A DNA stretch of 64,000 nucleotides from Rhynchopus sp. YZ270_cl-10 (Eukaryota > Euglenozoa > Diplonemea > Diplonemida > Diplonemidae). The notes under the pieces were generated by a model. That model had not been told where the DNA came from and searched no databases. It saw nothing but the letters and a program-made list of their open reading frames with translations. Made by a program: the position numbers and the translations under genes. The stretch lies in assembly GCA_964035575.1 (NCBI GenBank), contig OZ037905.1, positions 645,001-709,000 on the forward strand, written 5' to 3'. Of this stretch, positions 1 to 10,956 are shown one piece after another. How positions within the stretch are numbered: the stretch's first letter is position 1; each line of letters begins with the position of its first letter.

Positions 1-442
1 TCGCGTTTGCCGAATATAAAAATGCGACAAGTGTTTTTTTTTTCTTTTTTGCTGGGCAAGGAAATTAAAGAGAAATGTGTGGCCAGACAATCCTCAGCTC
101 CCTACTGAGCTTAGTCACCTTCATCATACAAAAAAAAAGATAAAAAAATGGCGGCAAATATAGCAAAACGGGGGGGAGGGGAACTGAATGTGGATTTACT
201 GTACACACACACCCTTTTTTAAAAAAAGTGACACAACACTGAACGGAGTGGATCCGAGCCAACCCGAGAAAAAGCAACCTTCCTCAAGAAACACTGCATC
301 AAGATAAATTCCCCCCTTTTTTCCATTTTTTATTATTTATATTTGAGAAGAGATGCACCTTTGTTTTCCTCATTTTTCTGCCATTTTTTCCCTTCTTTTG
401 TGGCATCCAAAACAATTAAGTTGGGCCATGGATGGACAAATA
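1..442. other. Non-coding A/T-rich flank
   Basis: No convincing coding sequence. The stretch holds homopolymer A and T runs and one H1-type hairpin at 88-121. The last two bases (441-442) are the left TA target duplication of the Tc1/mariner element that follows. Confidence 0.6.
88..121 (+). repeat. H1 hairpin copy
   Basis: Contains the stem CTCAG/CTGAG followed by the H1 tail CTTAGTCACCTT. The tail matches other copies, but the stem bases differ and still pair. Confidence 0.5.
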
Positions 443-1841
443 CAGTGTGACACAGAATTAATGGCCGATGACGACATTTTGTAAAAATTGTTATATTATT
501 CTAAAAAATAGGCAAAATTTGACTCATTTCATTGCATTTTCAACTGGCCGTGTATGAAAAGTGTGTGTGTGGGGAAAATATTAACATGGAAATATCCCTT
601 TTTGGTAAAAAAGGGTGTATGTGTAAAAAAATGCAGTGTAGCAGTACAAACGAGTGGGTGCACAAAAATAAATAGAGCATGCATTAGTATTTTGTGTGCA
701 TTCCGTTGGAATTGCGAACTGCGTCTAGGCGTCGTGGCATTGACATGATGTAACGTGCAACGAAGCTATTGTCCATCTTGGACCATTCCTTGTTGATGGC
801 ACGTTTAAGTGCTGACACGTCTTTGGGCTCCCGTTCGTTGACTGCAGTCTGCAGCTTGGCCCACAGGTTCTCAATAGGATTGAGATCAGGGGAGTTGCCT
901 GGCCAGTCAGCTTTAGGGAGGAACGAGAAAGGTTGGGAGGAGAGGAATGCTTGAGTAACGTTCGCAGTGTGGCAGGGTGCCCCATCCTGCTGAAACGTGT
1001 AGCTACTGTCAGGCAGGAGTTCTTTTATTTCTTTGAGCGCTTTCTGTAAGACGAGCGTACGGTACTTCTCTGCATTGAGAGCACCGTCATAGAAATAGAG
1101 CTTCGTCTTACCTCTGGTGGTGATTCCTCCCCAGACGTGAACCTTCTGCGTAGCCCTGACCTTATCAACGGTTGGGGGCGGCTCATCACCATCTGCAACC
1201 CAGACAACATCGTTCTTCTTGCTCACCCGAGAAAAAAGCCAAAAGTCTTTTTCATCGGTGAACATCACCTTTGACCAGTCGGTGTTTCGATGCGTTTCAG
1301 CAAACTCTATCCGGGCAGTGATGTTCTTTTCCGAGAGCTTTGGTTTGCTCTTCGTTTGAACGGGCTTCAGCCCCTTCTCCTTCAGGCACCTGCGGACACT
1401 CTCCCTCGAAATCTGTAGTCGCGACGCTACTTTCCTGCAAGACTGAAACCGCTTGCCCCGCATGTGTCTAACCACCCTATTCTTAACGGTGTCGGTGGTG
1501 GCCGATCTCTTGCGTCCCCTCCCTGGCTTGTCCGAAAAATTCCGCTCTCCAGCGCGGTACTCCTTCACCCACCTACCCAAACTCCTCTTCGCAACGTTCA
1601 GCAACTCCGCCACCTCATCATGGCTCTTACCGCCAACAACGACTAGCGACGCTGCCTGTAGGCGCAACCCTTCCCTCGTGGCCTCAGTGTTCACTTTACC
1701 CTTAACCATTATATTTTTGCTTTTATTGTGTTCCTGGGCGTAAATATTTTATGTTTTGGGGGTGTTTTGAATATGTCCTTGTCAAAATTTGCCGTTTTTT
1801 TATAAAATGTCTTCATCGGCCATTAATTCTGTGTCACACTG
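443..1841 (-). mobile_element. Complete Tc1/mariner DNA transposon (1399 bp)
   Basis: Terminal inverted repeats start CAGTGTGACACAGAATTA at 443 and end with its complement at 1841. The first 28 bases are identical in both arms, and similarity continues to about 45 bases with two or three mismatches. The element is flanked by TA at 441-442 and TA at 1842-1843, the classic target duplication of the superfamily. One uninterrupted transposase frame fills the interior on the minus strand. Near-identical ends and an open frame suggest recent insertion. It could be autonomous, but activity cannot be judged from sequence. Confidence 0.93.
684..1709 (-). CDS. Tc1/mariner transposase (DD37E spacing)
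   Basis: 341-residue transposase that would cut and join the flanking inverted repeats at TA sites. The N-terminal half has helix-turn-helix regions (about 28-52 and 85-112) separated by a GRPR-like basic hinge, KPGRGRKR (61-68), a likely minor-groove or nuclear-localisation patch. The catalytic triad is visible: Asp152 in FTDEKDF, Asp242 in QQDGAPCHTA and Glu280 in SPDLNPIENLW. I count 37 residues between the second Asp and the Glu, so this is DD37E rather than the DD34E of typical Tc1. Length is normal for the superfamily. The frame starts MVKGKVN, close inside the right inverted repeat, and has no internal stop or frameshift. Confidence 0.92.
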   Translation of the reverse strand: MVKGKVNTEATREGLRLQAASLVVVGGKSHDEVAELLNVAKRSLGRWVKEYRAGERNFSDKPGRGRKRSATTDTVKNRVVRHMRGKRFQSCRKVASRLQISRESVRRCLKEKGLKPVQTKSKPKLSEKNITARIEFAETHRNTDWSKVMFTDEKDFWLFSRVSKKNDVVWVADGDEPPPTVDKVRATQKVHVWGGITTRGKTKLYFYDGALNAEKYRTLVLQKALKEIKELLPDSSYTFQQDGAPCHTANVTQAFLSSQPFSFLPKADWPGNSPDLNPIENLWAKLQTAVNEREPKDVSALKRAINKEWSKMDNSFVARYIMSMPRRLDAVRNSNGMHTKY

Positions 1842-1914
1842 TATATTCAATACCATTTTTTCTTTGGCCCGTTTTTCCATGTTCAAGTATTGAACATATT
1901 TGACCTATTCTTTG

Positions 1915-1957
1915 AAAGCTTGGTTGTATTAGTGTGATACAGGATGTGCTTCACTAT
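1915..1957 (+). repeat. H3 hairpin copy
   Basis: Reads AGCTTGGTTGTATTAGTGTG and closes with TTCACTA. The lead-in and outer arms are those of the H3 family; this is a weak, diverged copy. Confidence 0.35.
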
Positions 1958-2281
1958 TTTTGTACTTTGAAAAGACCCCAAAAAATCGATTTTTTTTTCC
2001 TGGGTAGCCGAAAAGTCTCACACACCCACACCATTCTCCAGAAAGGTTGGTTGGTCCTGTCTCTTGTATTAAGAGGTGGGTGGAGGGTGGGGGTGCATGG
2101 ACACGGCATTGACATCACTCCTGGAAGTGCTGCGCTCCCCAGATAAAGTGGAATACACGAAACAAAATGGAAGTTGAAAAGGCAAAAAAAAAGGGGGGGC
2201 CTCCCTCTCTCTCTCAACACAGTAAAGAAGAACAAAGGATGAAGTAGTTCACGGGGTTTGCAAAATAAAGTTTTTTTTTTG

Positions 2282-2338
2282 GCTTGAAATACAAAAAAAA
2301 AATCTCATGACAGTGTACTTTGGCACAATGGTGCACCG
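2282..2338 (+). repeat. H2 repeat copy
   Basis: Begins CTTGAAATACA and continues with CATGACAGTGTAC and GGTGCACCGG, the order seen in H2 copies at 35663, 48357, 53981 and 59597. Diverged copy. Confidence 0.4.
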
Positions 2339-2598
2339 GAAAGGGGGAGAAAAAAAAACGCTTCTTCGTTGAACAATCGCAGATCCCTGAGGAACAAAAA
2401 TTTATTTGTTTTTTTTTTTTGAGACTACTGTCATGGTTGATATTGGCAGGCCGTGATATTTTTTTTTCTTCACAGGATCCTTAAAAAAGAGAGATCAGAG
2501 AGCAAATCTAAAAGGAATAAAACGAAAAAGTAACTTTGTTTTTTTTTTGTTTAAGCCTCACAGTGCTCTAGCCGAAAAACTAAGATAAAAAGCACTCA

Positions 2599-2635
2599 GA
2601 TGAATGTGCTCGTGCACACACGCACACATCGCATC
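2599..2635 (+). repeat. H1-architecture hairpin
   Basis: GATG at the left arm and CATC at the right arm enclose the perfect stem TGTGC/GCACA with loop TCGT. Confidence 0.45.
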
Positions 2636-3459
2636 GCTACAAAACAGTATTACGCCCATGTTATTTCAAACACATCGTTGCCAAAAAAAAAAAGAAAACA
2701 GTTTTGAATAAAGACGGATTCCCTCAGAAGGGCATTTTTAAAAAATAAAATAACATAGAAACTGACGTCAGGATATGGTAAATAAGGGGGAAAAGGGAGG
2801 AGGGGGTTTTGTTTGTCGCACCGCAAAGCCTGTTGTATTTTGTTTTTCCCTCTGTAGTATGGTGTTCATCGTGATGTGAAAAAAGGCAAATAAAAAGCTA
2901 GCGGGCACTGTCAGTTTCTTCTATTTCCCTGTTTGCCAAAAACTAGGTATTTTAAAAAAAAAATGGTCGTTCACTTTAATAAAAAATGCTGGGTAGCAGG
3001 GTACCCGAATACTTTCGCGGAAAACAAAAAAGAGAAAAAAAAAGAATGCAATAACACAACAAAAGACAGTCAGACGACTGGAGCGTCCGTTGTATTATCG
3101 ATTGGTGTCGTGCGATAGCAGGAGGAGTGAAGTGATTGGAGGAAAAAAAAAACAATTTTGTGTCTTTTTTTGTGTTATGTTCGATTTTGTCTAAGTGTAT
3201 ATTGCTTTGTATGTATTTTGCTAATAACGTACGAGAGTGGCAAAAAAAAAGGGGGAGTTTGGAAAAAAAAGGGGGAAAGGGTGATGCTCCGGAGGGGGTC
3301 GATATTGACAGGTCGCTGACAGGTCGTTAAAAGATTTCCGATAGCACCAGGGAAGGGGAGAAAAAACACAGAGGAAAACTGGGTTGCGTACACGCCCAGG
3401 GGAAAAAAACCCCCCGTTTGGTGGAATAAACAGTAAAAAGAAAGAAACGAAAACTGCCA

Positions 3460-3489
3460 GATGAATGTGCCTCTCGTGCGCACAGCATC
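3460..3489 (+). repeat. H1-architecture hairpin
   Basis: GATGAA and GCATC arms enclose TGTGC, the loop CTCTCGT and GCGCACA. It has the same loop as canonical H1 copies but a different, still complementary stem. Confidence 0.5.
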
Positions 3490-4434
3490 GTTACCGTTAT
3501 CGTTTGTCGTGCGGGAATACGCTGGGCTTGAAGTTTTTTTTTTCAAATGCGAGATGCACGCTTCAGTGCTCAGTCACTAAAAAGGTGACCTTCAAATAAC
3601 AAAGCCCCTGACATTGTATTCAGACAAAACAAATAAAAAATTTAGGTGGATGTGCAGTGCTGTGTACATACACGGGCATATTTTTTACACAATGGGGGAT
3701 CGCGAAAGAAACAACAATAAATGGTTCAGAAAGGCAAAGAAATGGGGGTACAAAATAAAAACCCCCATACCCCCCATTTTTGACCCCTGGGCAAAACTGA
3801 TAGCTGATGAACACACATTTCCTCCCCTTGAGGAAAGAGAATACGAGGTGATAAGGGTTGCTTAATCTTTCGAATACGCAGCCAAAAAAAAAAAAAAAAA
3901 AAAAAGAGAGAGAGAGACGGGTAATGGGAAGGTGGATTTTGTTTTGGCGCAAATAAAAAGTGAGGGGAAATTTGATTGTGTTATCAAGATCTGTCTTAAC
4001 CCTTTTCTTTGTATGGTTTCTTATCAAAAAAAAAAAAACATTTCATAAAATGAGAAAGAACAACGTGAAAAGATTGAAAACGGGGCACAACTTTCGTGGT
4101 ATATATTTTAAAAAAAGAACGCTTAGTCACCTTGAAACACCTCAAATGAAATAAGTAGCCCTACACACCCGATAGAAAAAGAAATCACGATTCTAAAAAA
4201 AAGGCTCAAAAAAAAAGGGAGAGGTAATCATACTCAAAACTGCTCAATAAACCTAACAATGGGGGAAAACGGAAAAAGGACAGTACAGAAAAACGAAGCG
4301 AAATTTTGGGTGGTGGTGGTGGTGGAGAGGGTGAGAGGGTGACCCTGAGGAAAATAGAGGGGGTTTTTTTTTTAGTTTATGATCTGTGGCTTTTTTTACA
4401 GTTTGCAATATCCTTTTCATTTTTTTTTTTTTTT

Positions 4435-4485
4435 TTGAAAATTTGGTTGTATCAGTGTAGCCACCCTAGAGTGTGCTCCACTATA
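4435..4485 (+). repeat. H3 hairpin copy
   Basis: Reads GAAAATTTGGTTGTATCAG after a T run, then AGTGTAGCCACC and GTGTGCTCCACTA. Outer arms AGTGTAG/CTCCACT pair. Confidence 0.5.
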
Positions 4486-6334
4486 CTAAACATTTTTACG
4501 TCACCGCAGACGATGATCGCTCTTTCTCTGTCTTTTTTTTTTCTTCTTTTTCTTGTATCGACAATTGCCGAAGTACCACACCATGGTGGGTAACTAGCGG
4601 TCCGTCCTCAATGTTGGACGAAGCCCACAGAAAGGGGGGGAGTTATGACTCAAATATTGGGTGATAACGCGGGCAAAAAAAAAAAGCAAACAAAAGAGGG
4701 GAAGTGGATCTATTCCAACAAAAAAGATATACGCGAGGAAACAAAAACAAAATAAAAATGAATAACTGCGCCTTGCAGGTGCGGTACATAAGAAAAAGAG
4801 AAAAATGTGCCCATCCTCCATCCTCAGGGCAGACGGATATGAAATAAGAAAAGCGAGCCAATCCGATTCGACACTTCATTGACATGCACACCCCGATTGG
4901 GGGGAAAAAAGGATGGATTTTTTTGTTTTTTTTTGCGGCCTGATCCAGACCAGTTTGGTATTTTATTTTCTAGGGGAAACGACAATGTGGACTCTAAAAA
5001 TGTGGATTACGACAATGTGGATTAATAATCCACATTGTCGCATAATCCACATTGTCGTAATCCACATTGTCGCAAAAAATAATCCACATTGTCGCATAAT
5101 CCGGATTCTTGATTTTTTGCCTTCTAAGGTGAGCCTCTGTAATAACTAGACTCTCGAAAATTTTTTTGGTCGCATCCTAAAAGTGCCCAATTTTGCAATT
5201 AAAGCCAGAATTGAGCAGTTTTGAGCCTCTCTGGGGGTCTAAAACGCGTTTTTGCGGGTTTTTTCCACCAAAACACCAGTAATCCACCTTGTCACATAAT
5301 CCGGATTATTGTCGGTAATCCGGATTATTGACTATTTTTGCCTTCTAAGGTGAGCCTCTGTAATAACTAGACTCTCGAAAATTTTTTTGGTCACATCCTA
5401 AAAGTGCCCAATTTTGCAATTCCAGCCAGAATTGAGCAGTTTTGAGCCTCCTACTGGGTACCCAGAGAAGGCACCTTGACAGCAGCGAAGGCGCAAGACA
5501 AGGTATGTAAATATGTTTAACTTTCTGGTGAATATTCAACAAAATAAGGCCGTCGACTCGTATTTCCTCCAAGAGTCTCCAGAACAATATTTTACACCCC
5601 GCCAACTTATTTTTTTAAGAAGTCACCTTCTTTAATTTCCCCACCACTCACAAATTCACTTTTAAACAGGTATCGCAATGAGTGCAACGTCGAGAGTGCA
5701 GAACGAGCGAACATATGGGTAGAAAGGGGGGTGGGAACACTCTGTCGCAGTCACTGCTATTGCCATTAACCCAGGGAGCATAGCTAGTGCAAGAAATTCG
5801 ACTTTGGAAACCTTCCGGAAAGTCTGTCCTCTACTTACGGAGGACTAGACGCAAGAAAATATTGTTTGTTCCCCCAGAAAACCAGTGCACAATTCACACT
5901 CCTTGTGGGTGGTCTTGTTGCCTTTTCGTCATAGTAATTTTGGCCCAGGCATGCTCTTGAAGCATGACAATTTAGTGTGTATGGGGCAGGGTGTTGTTTT
6001 GTTCTGAATTCTCTTTGTTATAACATCTAAGTCAATCGCGGGTGGTGGTTTGTGTAGCGTGAGGCACTCTTTTTAGCAAACTTCCTGCGGCTGCTAAAGT
6101 GTTATTTCTTCGGATTTAACAACGTACAGCGTAACATAGTGGTTTAGCCTGGTCGACACAACCTTTGATAGATACGGGATAACCAACCCCCTTCGACCCC
6201 TCGTGGGTTCACTGAACAAGCCCTAGTGGTAGTTAAACGCGATTGACATTTACATTTCTTAGAGATGAAAGAACAAGATAACACTTCTGTACCCGCGCAT
6301 CAAAATTGTGGAAAACTTTGCACCCCAAACACCC

Positions 6335-6574
6335 TCAACAACGCCCGCCAAAAGGCGCCCCTTGTTGCTGGGAGTTGGTTCTCATGATACCTGCACAGCG
6401 GGCATTCCTCTGAGTCCAACGCATGTTTGGCCTGTCTGCGGCGTTGTACTTCAGGTGCACGAAGACAGGGTCTGGTGGTAAATTTTGCGTAGTACTGCGA
6501 CGTGGTACTGCGTGGGTCTGGGAACCTGGGTACCTGGGTACAGGAAATTTGTTGTGGAAGACATCAACCACCAT
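6335..6574 (-). CDS. Conserved ORF fragment in element A
   Basis: Encodes a C-terminal stretch containing NLPPDPVFVHLKYNAADRPN and ending APFGGRC-stop. The same reading frame is kept in the elements at 14145-14411 and 50964-51305, which argues for a former coding function. I do not recognise the family; a transposase tail is possible. The upstream part of the frame differs between copies, so the true start is unknown. Confidence 0.3.
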   Translation of the reverse strand: MVVDVFHNKFPVPRYPGSQTHAVPRRSTTQNLPPDPVFVHLKYNAADRPNMRWTQRNARCAGIMRTNSQQQGAPFGGRC

Positions 6575-6906
6575 GCATTGAGGAGGGTAAGACAGTGTTC
6601 GCAGTTTCTACCTGATAGCATTACAACATTTAACTTCTCCACGGGGGTCTTGGGCCGTTCACTCGGTTCTACCTTGACTACCGGAAGATATTCTTGAGGC
6701 CTTTTTGGTCTCTAGAATATACGGTCTTCCCGAACGGAGGCACACTTTGTGTGTTACTACGACCTGGCAATTTCCAGCAGTAGGTTAAGTAATCTTTCTT
6801 GTAAATTGTTGGATCATTATCTCCTCAGTGCATGAATGCCCCACGTGACTGGACACTTTTGTGTTTGTCATGTGGAGCTGTGGTTGCTCTTTCACGACTT
6901 TTTTCC

Positions 6907-7043
6907 TGTTCCTGGGTACCTGGACCTGGACCTGGTACCTGGGTACCTGGGTACCTGGGTACCTGGGTACCTGGGTACCTGGGTACCTGGGTACCTGGGT
7001 ACCTGGGTACCTGGGTACCTGGGTACCTGGGTACCTGGGTACC
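6907..7043. repeat. (GGGTACCT)n array, 8-bp unit
   Basis: About 14 near-perfect copies of an 8-bp unit with the palindromic core GGTACC, at one border of the shared cargo. Because 8 is not a multiple of 3 and the unit has no stop in any frame, long spurious ORFs cross it on both strands. Confidence 0.9.
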
Positions 7044-7206
7044 AAGAAGGCAAAAAATCAAGAATCCGGATTATGCGACAATGTGGATTATTTTTTGCGA
7101 CAATGTGGATTACGACAATGTGGATTATGCGACAATGTGGATTATTAATCCACATTGTCGTAATCCACATTTTTAGAGTCCACATTGTCGTTTCCCCTAT
7201 TTTCTA

Positions 7207-8005
7207 TGTCCCTGCATTGTGTTGGAAAAAATAACACCGATACGCGGGGACCGTTTACGCACTATGCACAATCGGAAAGCCTCTCATGTTCCATTCTTTT
7301 CTGTTTAAGAAATGGTAAAGCGGGTTGGAGGTGGTGATCCACATTTCTTTCTTTTTTTTTCCTTTTTTTCCTTTTTTGCCAAAAAGCTTGCTATGCAAAA
7401 GAAAAGAAACAAAATCAAACCCAAAAAGGGAACTGAAACAGTATATGATGCGTTATTCATAAGAAAAAATACACAAAACACAAAACATAAAAGAAAGTAT
7501 CAAACAAGCCCTAATCCGGTGGCCGTATCATGTATTGTGATGGGCAATTACCACAATACAGCCACCACTATAATACGATGCTGTGATTAGCCATCCTTGG
7601 AAGAGAGAAAAAAAAAATCTGTCTTGCGTTATGACCTGCGAACTACGTCCCACCTGATTTTGCCCCAAAAAAAAAAACGGGATTCGGGCCTATACGGCCT
7701 CTACGCAGCCTGTACGGGCCTATACGGCCCTTTACGCGCCTTTACGCGCCTATACGCGGGGCCGAAAATCCAGAAAAAATTTTTTTTTGGGTGGGTTCTA
7801 GTGGGGGAAATTTTGTGGGTGAGGGTTGGGGTAACGTAAAAATGTTGGGAGTGGGTGCCCAAACCCTGAAACTTCACGCACATCTTCAGAATCCCCTTCC
7901 GGAGGGACAGAATGTCACACGCTCGCAACACCCCTAAAATCGACAAAATGGATATCCCTCTTTCTCACACCGGGGTTGTTGCAACCGTTGCATAGAGGAA
8001 GGTAC
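7207..8005. other. Non-coding interval
   Basis: No supported gene. Contains T-rich tracts and a cluster of about 10-11-bp CCTATACGCG-type repeats (7684-7768) that is repeated downstream at 9653-9745. Confidence 0.5.
7684..7768 (+). repeat. CCTATACGCG-type short tandem repeats, first cluster
   Basis: Degenerate units of about 10-11 bp (GCCTATACGG, GCCTTTACGC, GCCTATACGC) ending GGGGCCGAAAAT. A second cluster in the same orientation lies at 9653-9745, so the two bracket the reverse-transcriptase fossil. Confidence 0.7.
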
Positions 8006-8009
8006 CCGT

Positions 8010-9150
8010 TTGGTTGCTTCTTATACAAGTCAGAGTAGCACGTATGGGGATTCTGCTGCAAGTACTCCTTCACCAACGAAGTGTGTGGATAAGTCCGACG
8101 CTTCGCGAAGGAAGGAGTACAACACTACCATTCAACGATTTAACAAAATCATTGAATGGACTGCTAAACACTGGGCCGGGTGCAGTGGCCGCCTCAGAGA
8201 CCCTTGTCATCGACACCCCAACGTGGTTCCCTTTGCGGAAAATTTCGGCAGCTCGCTTCCATAACTTGTTCGCCAAGATCTTGCCAATCAGACGGCGTGT
8301 CGCGTCCTCTACTGCAATCGGCGCACGTCATGTCGTCGGTCATCCTGATTGCCAGGTGCGAACATCAGCAACGCTGATCTTCGGGCGAAAGAGCTGCTTC
8401 GTCGTACGACGGTGGCAATGGCGTTATGCGGCCACCACTACGAGGCGATTCGGCCGGTGGGGAAGGTGGACTTACCAGAGGAACAAATGATGTGTCGTCG
8501 GACTTGATGAAGAAAGCGACGCTGAACCCGGGGCCTCCTTGGCCACCTGAGGATACACGCGCGTAAAATGAGTATGTCCTGGACCACATCTTCTCCTTCG
8601 GATTTAAGAATCCAACGCTCTGGATGGGATACAGGACCAGCCGAAGTGGACACCGGGGATACTTTGGATGCGCGCCAGAAGCGCTCTCGAGTGAAGGTGG
8701 CAGCGGGACTCCCACGCCAGGCCTTGACTTCCCTCACCAGCGATGGTCTCGCCCCGTATAGACCTGCAACGTTTGCCAAGCTTAAGGGCAAGCACCCTAC
8801 GGCGCCCCTACCTTCTGTGCATGGGGACATGAAGAACCCCTCTGGCCCCGCCGACTTCACCACCAAAGAGGTCATGGCAGCAATCACCAGCATGCCGCGA
8901 GCCACTACAGGTGGCCCGTCAAACCTGACAGATTCACTCCTCCGCACCTTGTGTGTTGTGCAACCAAAAGCACACCCCTGGCACGCTTACTGCCCTGGCG
9001 AAGGTGCTGTCATCACTGGCAAAAGGCGAGGCTCATCGATCGATCGCAACTTTCTTCGCTGTGCCAAGCTAGCCCTCATGAAGGTGTCATGAGGGCCAGC
9101 CTGGCGATGCGCTCTCTCGGTGGATTGATTGGCATCAAAGGCACTGCAAA
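8010..9150 (+). pseudogene. Decayed reverse-transcriptase-related fragment
   Basis: Higher-GC, coding-like sequence with pieces of the segment that precedes the reverse-transcriptase core in many retroelement polyproteins (a KHPTAPLP-like stretch, then VMAAITSMPRATTGGPSN). It is a broken, partial copy with several breaks and no complete catalytic core. I cannot assign it to an LTR or non-LTR family. It looks old. Confidence 0.45.
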
Positions 9151-9246
9151 GTAAGACCACCTTGCATTACGTCTCTTCGCATTTAGGCGCAACCTCAACA
9201 TCGTCATCGTCCAGTCGGTGGGTAGGACGGTGGAGAGGAGCGCCTA

Positions 9247-9314
9247 GCACATGACTGCAGCCAAACGGTCCTTCACCCCGAGGGGTGGATGGCCGCTAGG
9301 CTGCAGTCATGTGT
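9247..9314. repeat. 68-bp imperfect palindrome
   Basis: GCACATGACTGCAGCC at 9247-9262 pairs with GGCTGCAGTCATGTGT at 9299-9314 (15 of 16 positions), with a 36-bp spacer that contains the inner pair CACCCC/GGGGTG. Confidence 0.7.
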
Positions 9315-9652
9315 GAGGGTGTGCCACGGTGGGCTCGGACTTCCGCCAGAACTTTGTCGACCTCATGTGCCTGATCTCCGTACTCTGCGGACGAAGTGGC
9401 ATCAACGCATCCACCACAACTGGTTGTGAGGGAAGTATTCCTCAAAGAAATCCCAGTCGTCACACAGCCCCCATGCCCAGTCGTCGTCTCCTTCTACGAT
9501 CTCGTCATCCCAGAAGGCGACCTCCTCATCCTCCGCTTGGCGCAGTGGTGATGCCCGAACAAAGCGGGGCCGAAGGTGTCCCAGGGAGAGGGAAAAGAGT
9601 GGCTTTGGCAGGTTGTGGGGGGATATATACACGTATAGAGGGGAAAATGCGT

Positions 9653-9745
9653 GGGGATGTGCCTTTACGGACCTATACGGGCCTATACGGGCTTATACGC
9701 GCCTATACGAGCCTATACGCGCCTTTACGCGCCTATACGCGGGGT
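9653..9745 (+). repeat. CCTATACGCG-type short tandem repeats, second cluster
   Basis: Nine or so units such as GCCTATACGG and GCCTTTACGC ending CTATACGCGGGG, in the same orientation as the cluster at 7684-7768. Confidence 0.7.
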
Positions 9746-10128
9746 AAAAATCAGGTGGACGTCGTTCAAAAGAAAAAAAAAAATCAAAAGAAAACAATCA
9801 AAAATAGAACTGATGGAGAAAGTACTGTCTGTCTGTCCACACTTCTGTGTGATATACACGTAGAACCCCATCAACCCTGTTTTTTTTTTTTTTTTTTTGT
9901 GTACTTCTATGTGAAGTGCATCACGAGGGTACGTCATGGTTGTAAAAAAAAAGAAGAAGAAATAGAAATAAAACGAAACAGTCTACGTATGAATAGAGGA
10001 GTAGGAGTAGGAGAAGGAGAAGGTTTTAGCGCAAAAGAACCTATTTTGCCCGAAAATCTTCAGAAAGACCCTAAAAAAACCCCCCACCCAGGACCACATG
10101 GGCAAGATCGTATCAAAGAAAAGATGGG

Positions 10129-10165
10129 TAAGATGAACCTAAGCCTCTCTGTGCTTAGTCATCTT
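10129..10165 (+). repeat. H1 hairpin, best-paired copy
   Basis: AAGATGA (10130-10136) pairs perfectly with TCATCTT (10159-10165). The inner stem CTAAGC/GCTTAG is also perfect, and the loop is CTCTCTGT. Confidence 0.75.
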
Positions 10166-10675
10166 TAAAAGAATTTGCTTTTTTGGGAGGATAACTGCAA
10201 CTACCCATGACTTCGCGTGGCAGAAGCTTGGTGTAGCATCTCTCTTGGCGGGGTGGCTTATCACGTAAAGAAATCAAAAAAAAAAAAAAAAAAAAAAAAA
10301 AAGGTCTCGTGTCCTGGCGGACAGCAAAAGAAAAACAACACGGATTAATAAGAAAAAAGACATTGTGCACATCTGTGCGACAATAGCCCCTCGGCTAAAA
10401 AACACAAAATGGTTTGCTTTGGATTGTTTTAAAAAAAAAGGGGGAGGGAAAAACCTGTTTCTGTTTCTGTTTCTCGGGCGGGGGGGGTTGTGCGTTTTGT
10501 TGGGATAAAAATATTGGAGTTTTTTATTTTTGAGGAAGGAGAAGGGAAGTGGGGTTCGTTTTCGACATGGAACAGATGAACGATAAGGATGGGTATGTGT
10601 GGGTATGCAGGGTAGCCCTTTGTTCTCGGAAAAAAACAGCAAAATTCTGGATTAATATTCCCGTTTTTTTCCCCT

Positions 10676-10735
10676 TTGTTTGCGGAGCAAAGTATAATAA
10701 AAATGGCGCCGCAGGCGAAAAATTTAGGGTACGTG
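10676..10735 (+). repeat. H6 motif pair
   Basis: TTTGCGGAGCAAA hairpin followed by AATGGCGCCGCAGGCGAAAA and TTTAGGGTA. The same paired arrangement occurs at 23246, 31447, 31553 and 37603. Confidence 0.6.
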
Positions 10736-10769
10736 GAGCGTTTTCCGGGGGGGTGAATCGCGCTAAATC

Positions 10770-10846
10770 GGGTGTCATCGGCCGTCATCGGGCGTCATCG
10801 TGCGTAATCCTGAGTAATCGTGCATAATCGGGAATCATCGTGCTAG
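10770..10846 (+). repeat. CGTCATCGGG-type degenerate repeat, left
   Basis: About seven units related to CGTCATCGGG (also CGTAATC and CATAATCG variants). The same type of repeat resumes at 11494-11560, on the other side of the 9-bp minisatellite. Confidence 0.7.
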
Positions 10847-10956
10847 GGGAATTTTTTTTTTCCTCGGTGAAATCCTTGGTGAAGCTTTTAAACACCGGCA
10901 TTTGCATTTTCGGAATCCGTCCGGCCAGTGTTGGGGTCAATTTGCCGAAATGGACA

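Larger units (their letters stand above)
1844..4972. other. Gene-free repeat-rich interval
   Basis: No supported gene. The interval is dominated by long A and T runs. It contains hairpin copies of the H3 family (1915-1957, 4435-4485), H2 (2282-2338) and H1 (2599-2635, 3460-3489), plus an H1-like tail near 4113-4134. Its last nine bases (4964-4972, TATTTTCTA) are the left target duplication of the next element. Confidence 0.55.
4973..7197. mobile_element. Long-TIR (Mutator-like) non-autonomous element A
   Basis: The ends are about 150-bp inverted repeats: 4973-5126, starting GGGGAAACGACAATGTGG, reappears reverse-complemented at 7048-7197. The flanks carry a perfect 9-bp duplication, TATTTTCTA (4964-4972 and 7198-7206). 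Long TIRs with a 9-bp duplication are the hallmark of Mutator-like elements. The arms are built from repeated AATCCACATTGTCG words. The inside holds a cargo of roughly 1.5 kb (about 5455-7043) shared with elements at 13460 and 50108 whose TIRs are different. No transposase domain was recognised, so the element is probably moved in trans. Confidence 0.85.
9746..10769. other. Non-coding interval
   Basis: No supported gene. Open frames here are low-complexity. Contains the H1 hairpin at 10129-10165, a long A run near 10276-10302 and an H6 motif pair at 10676-10735. Confidence 0.5.

Noticed and set aside
6785-7234. Frames reading YLGTWVPG or PRYPGTQV repeats, also at 51455-51947 and 62703-63170
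   Set aside because: Produced by 7- and 8-bp arrays with no stop in any frame; the same DNA is open in all frames on both strands.
9329-10168. 279-codon plus-strand frame
   Set aside because: Crosses the CCTATACGCG repeat and A-rich stretches; composition drifts along its length and no domain is seen.
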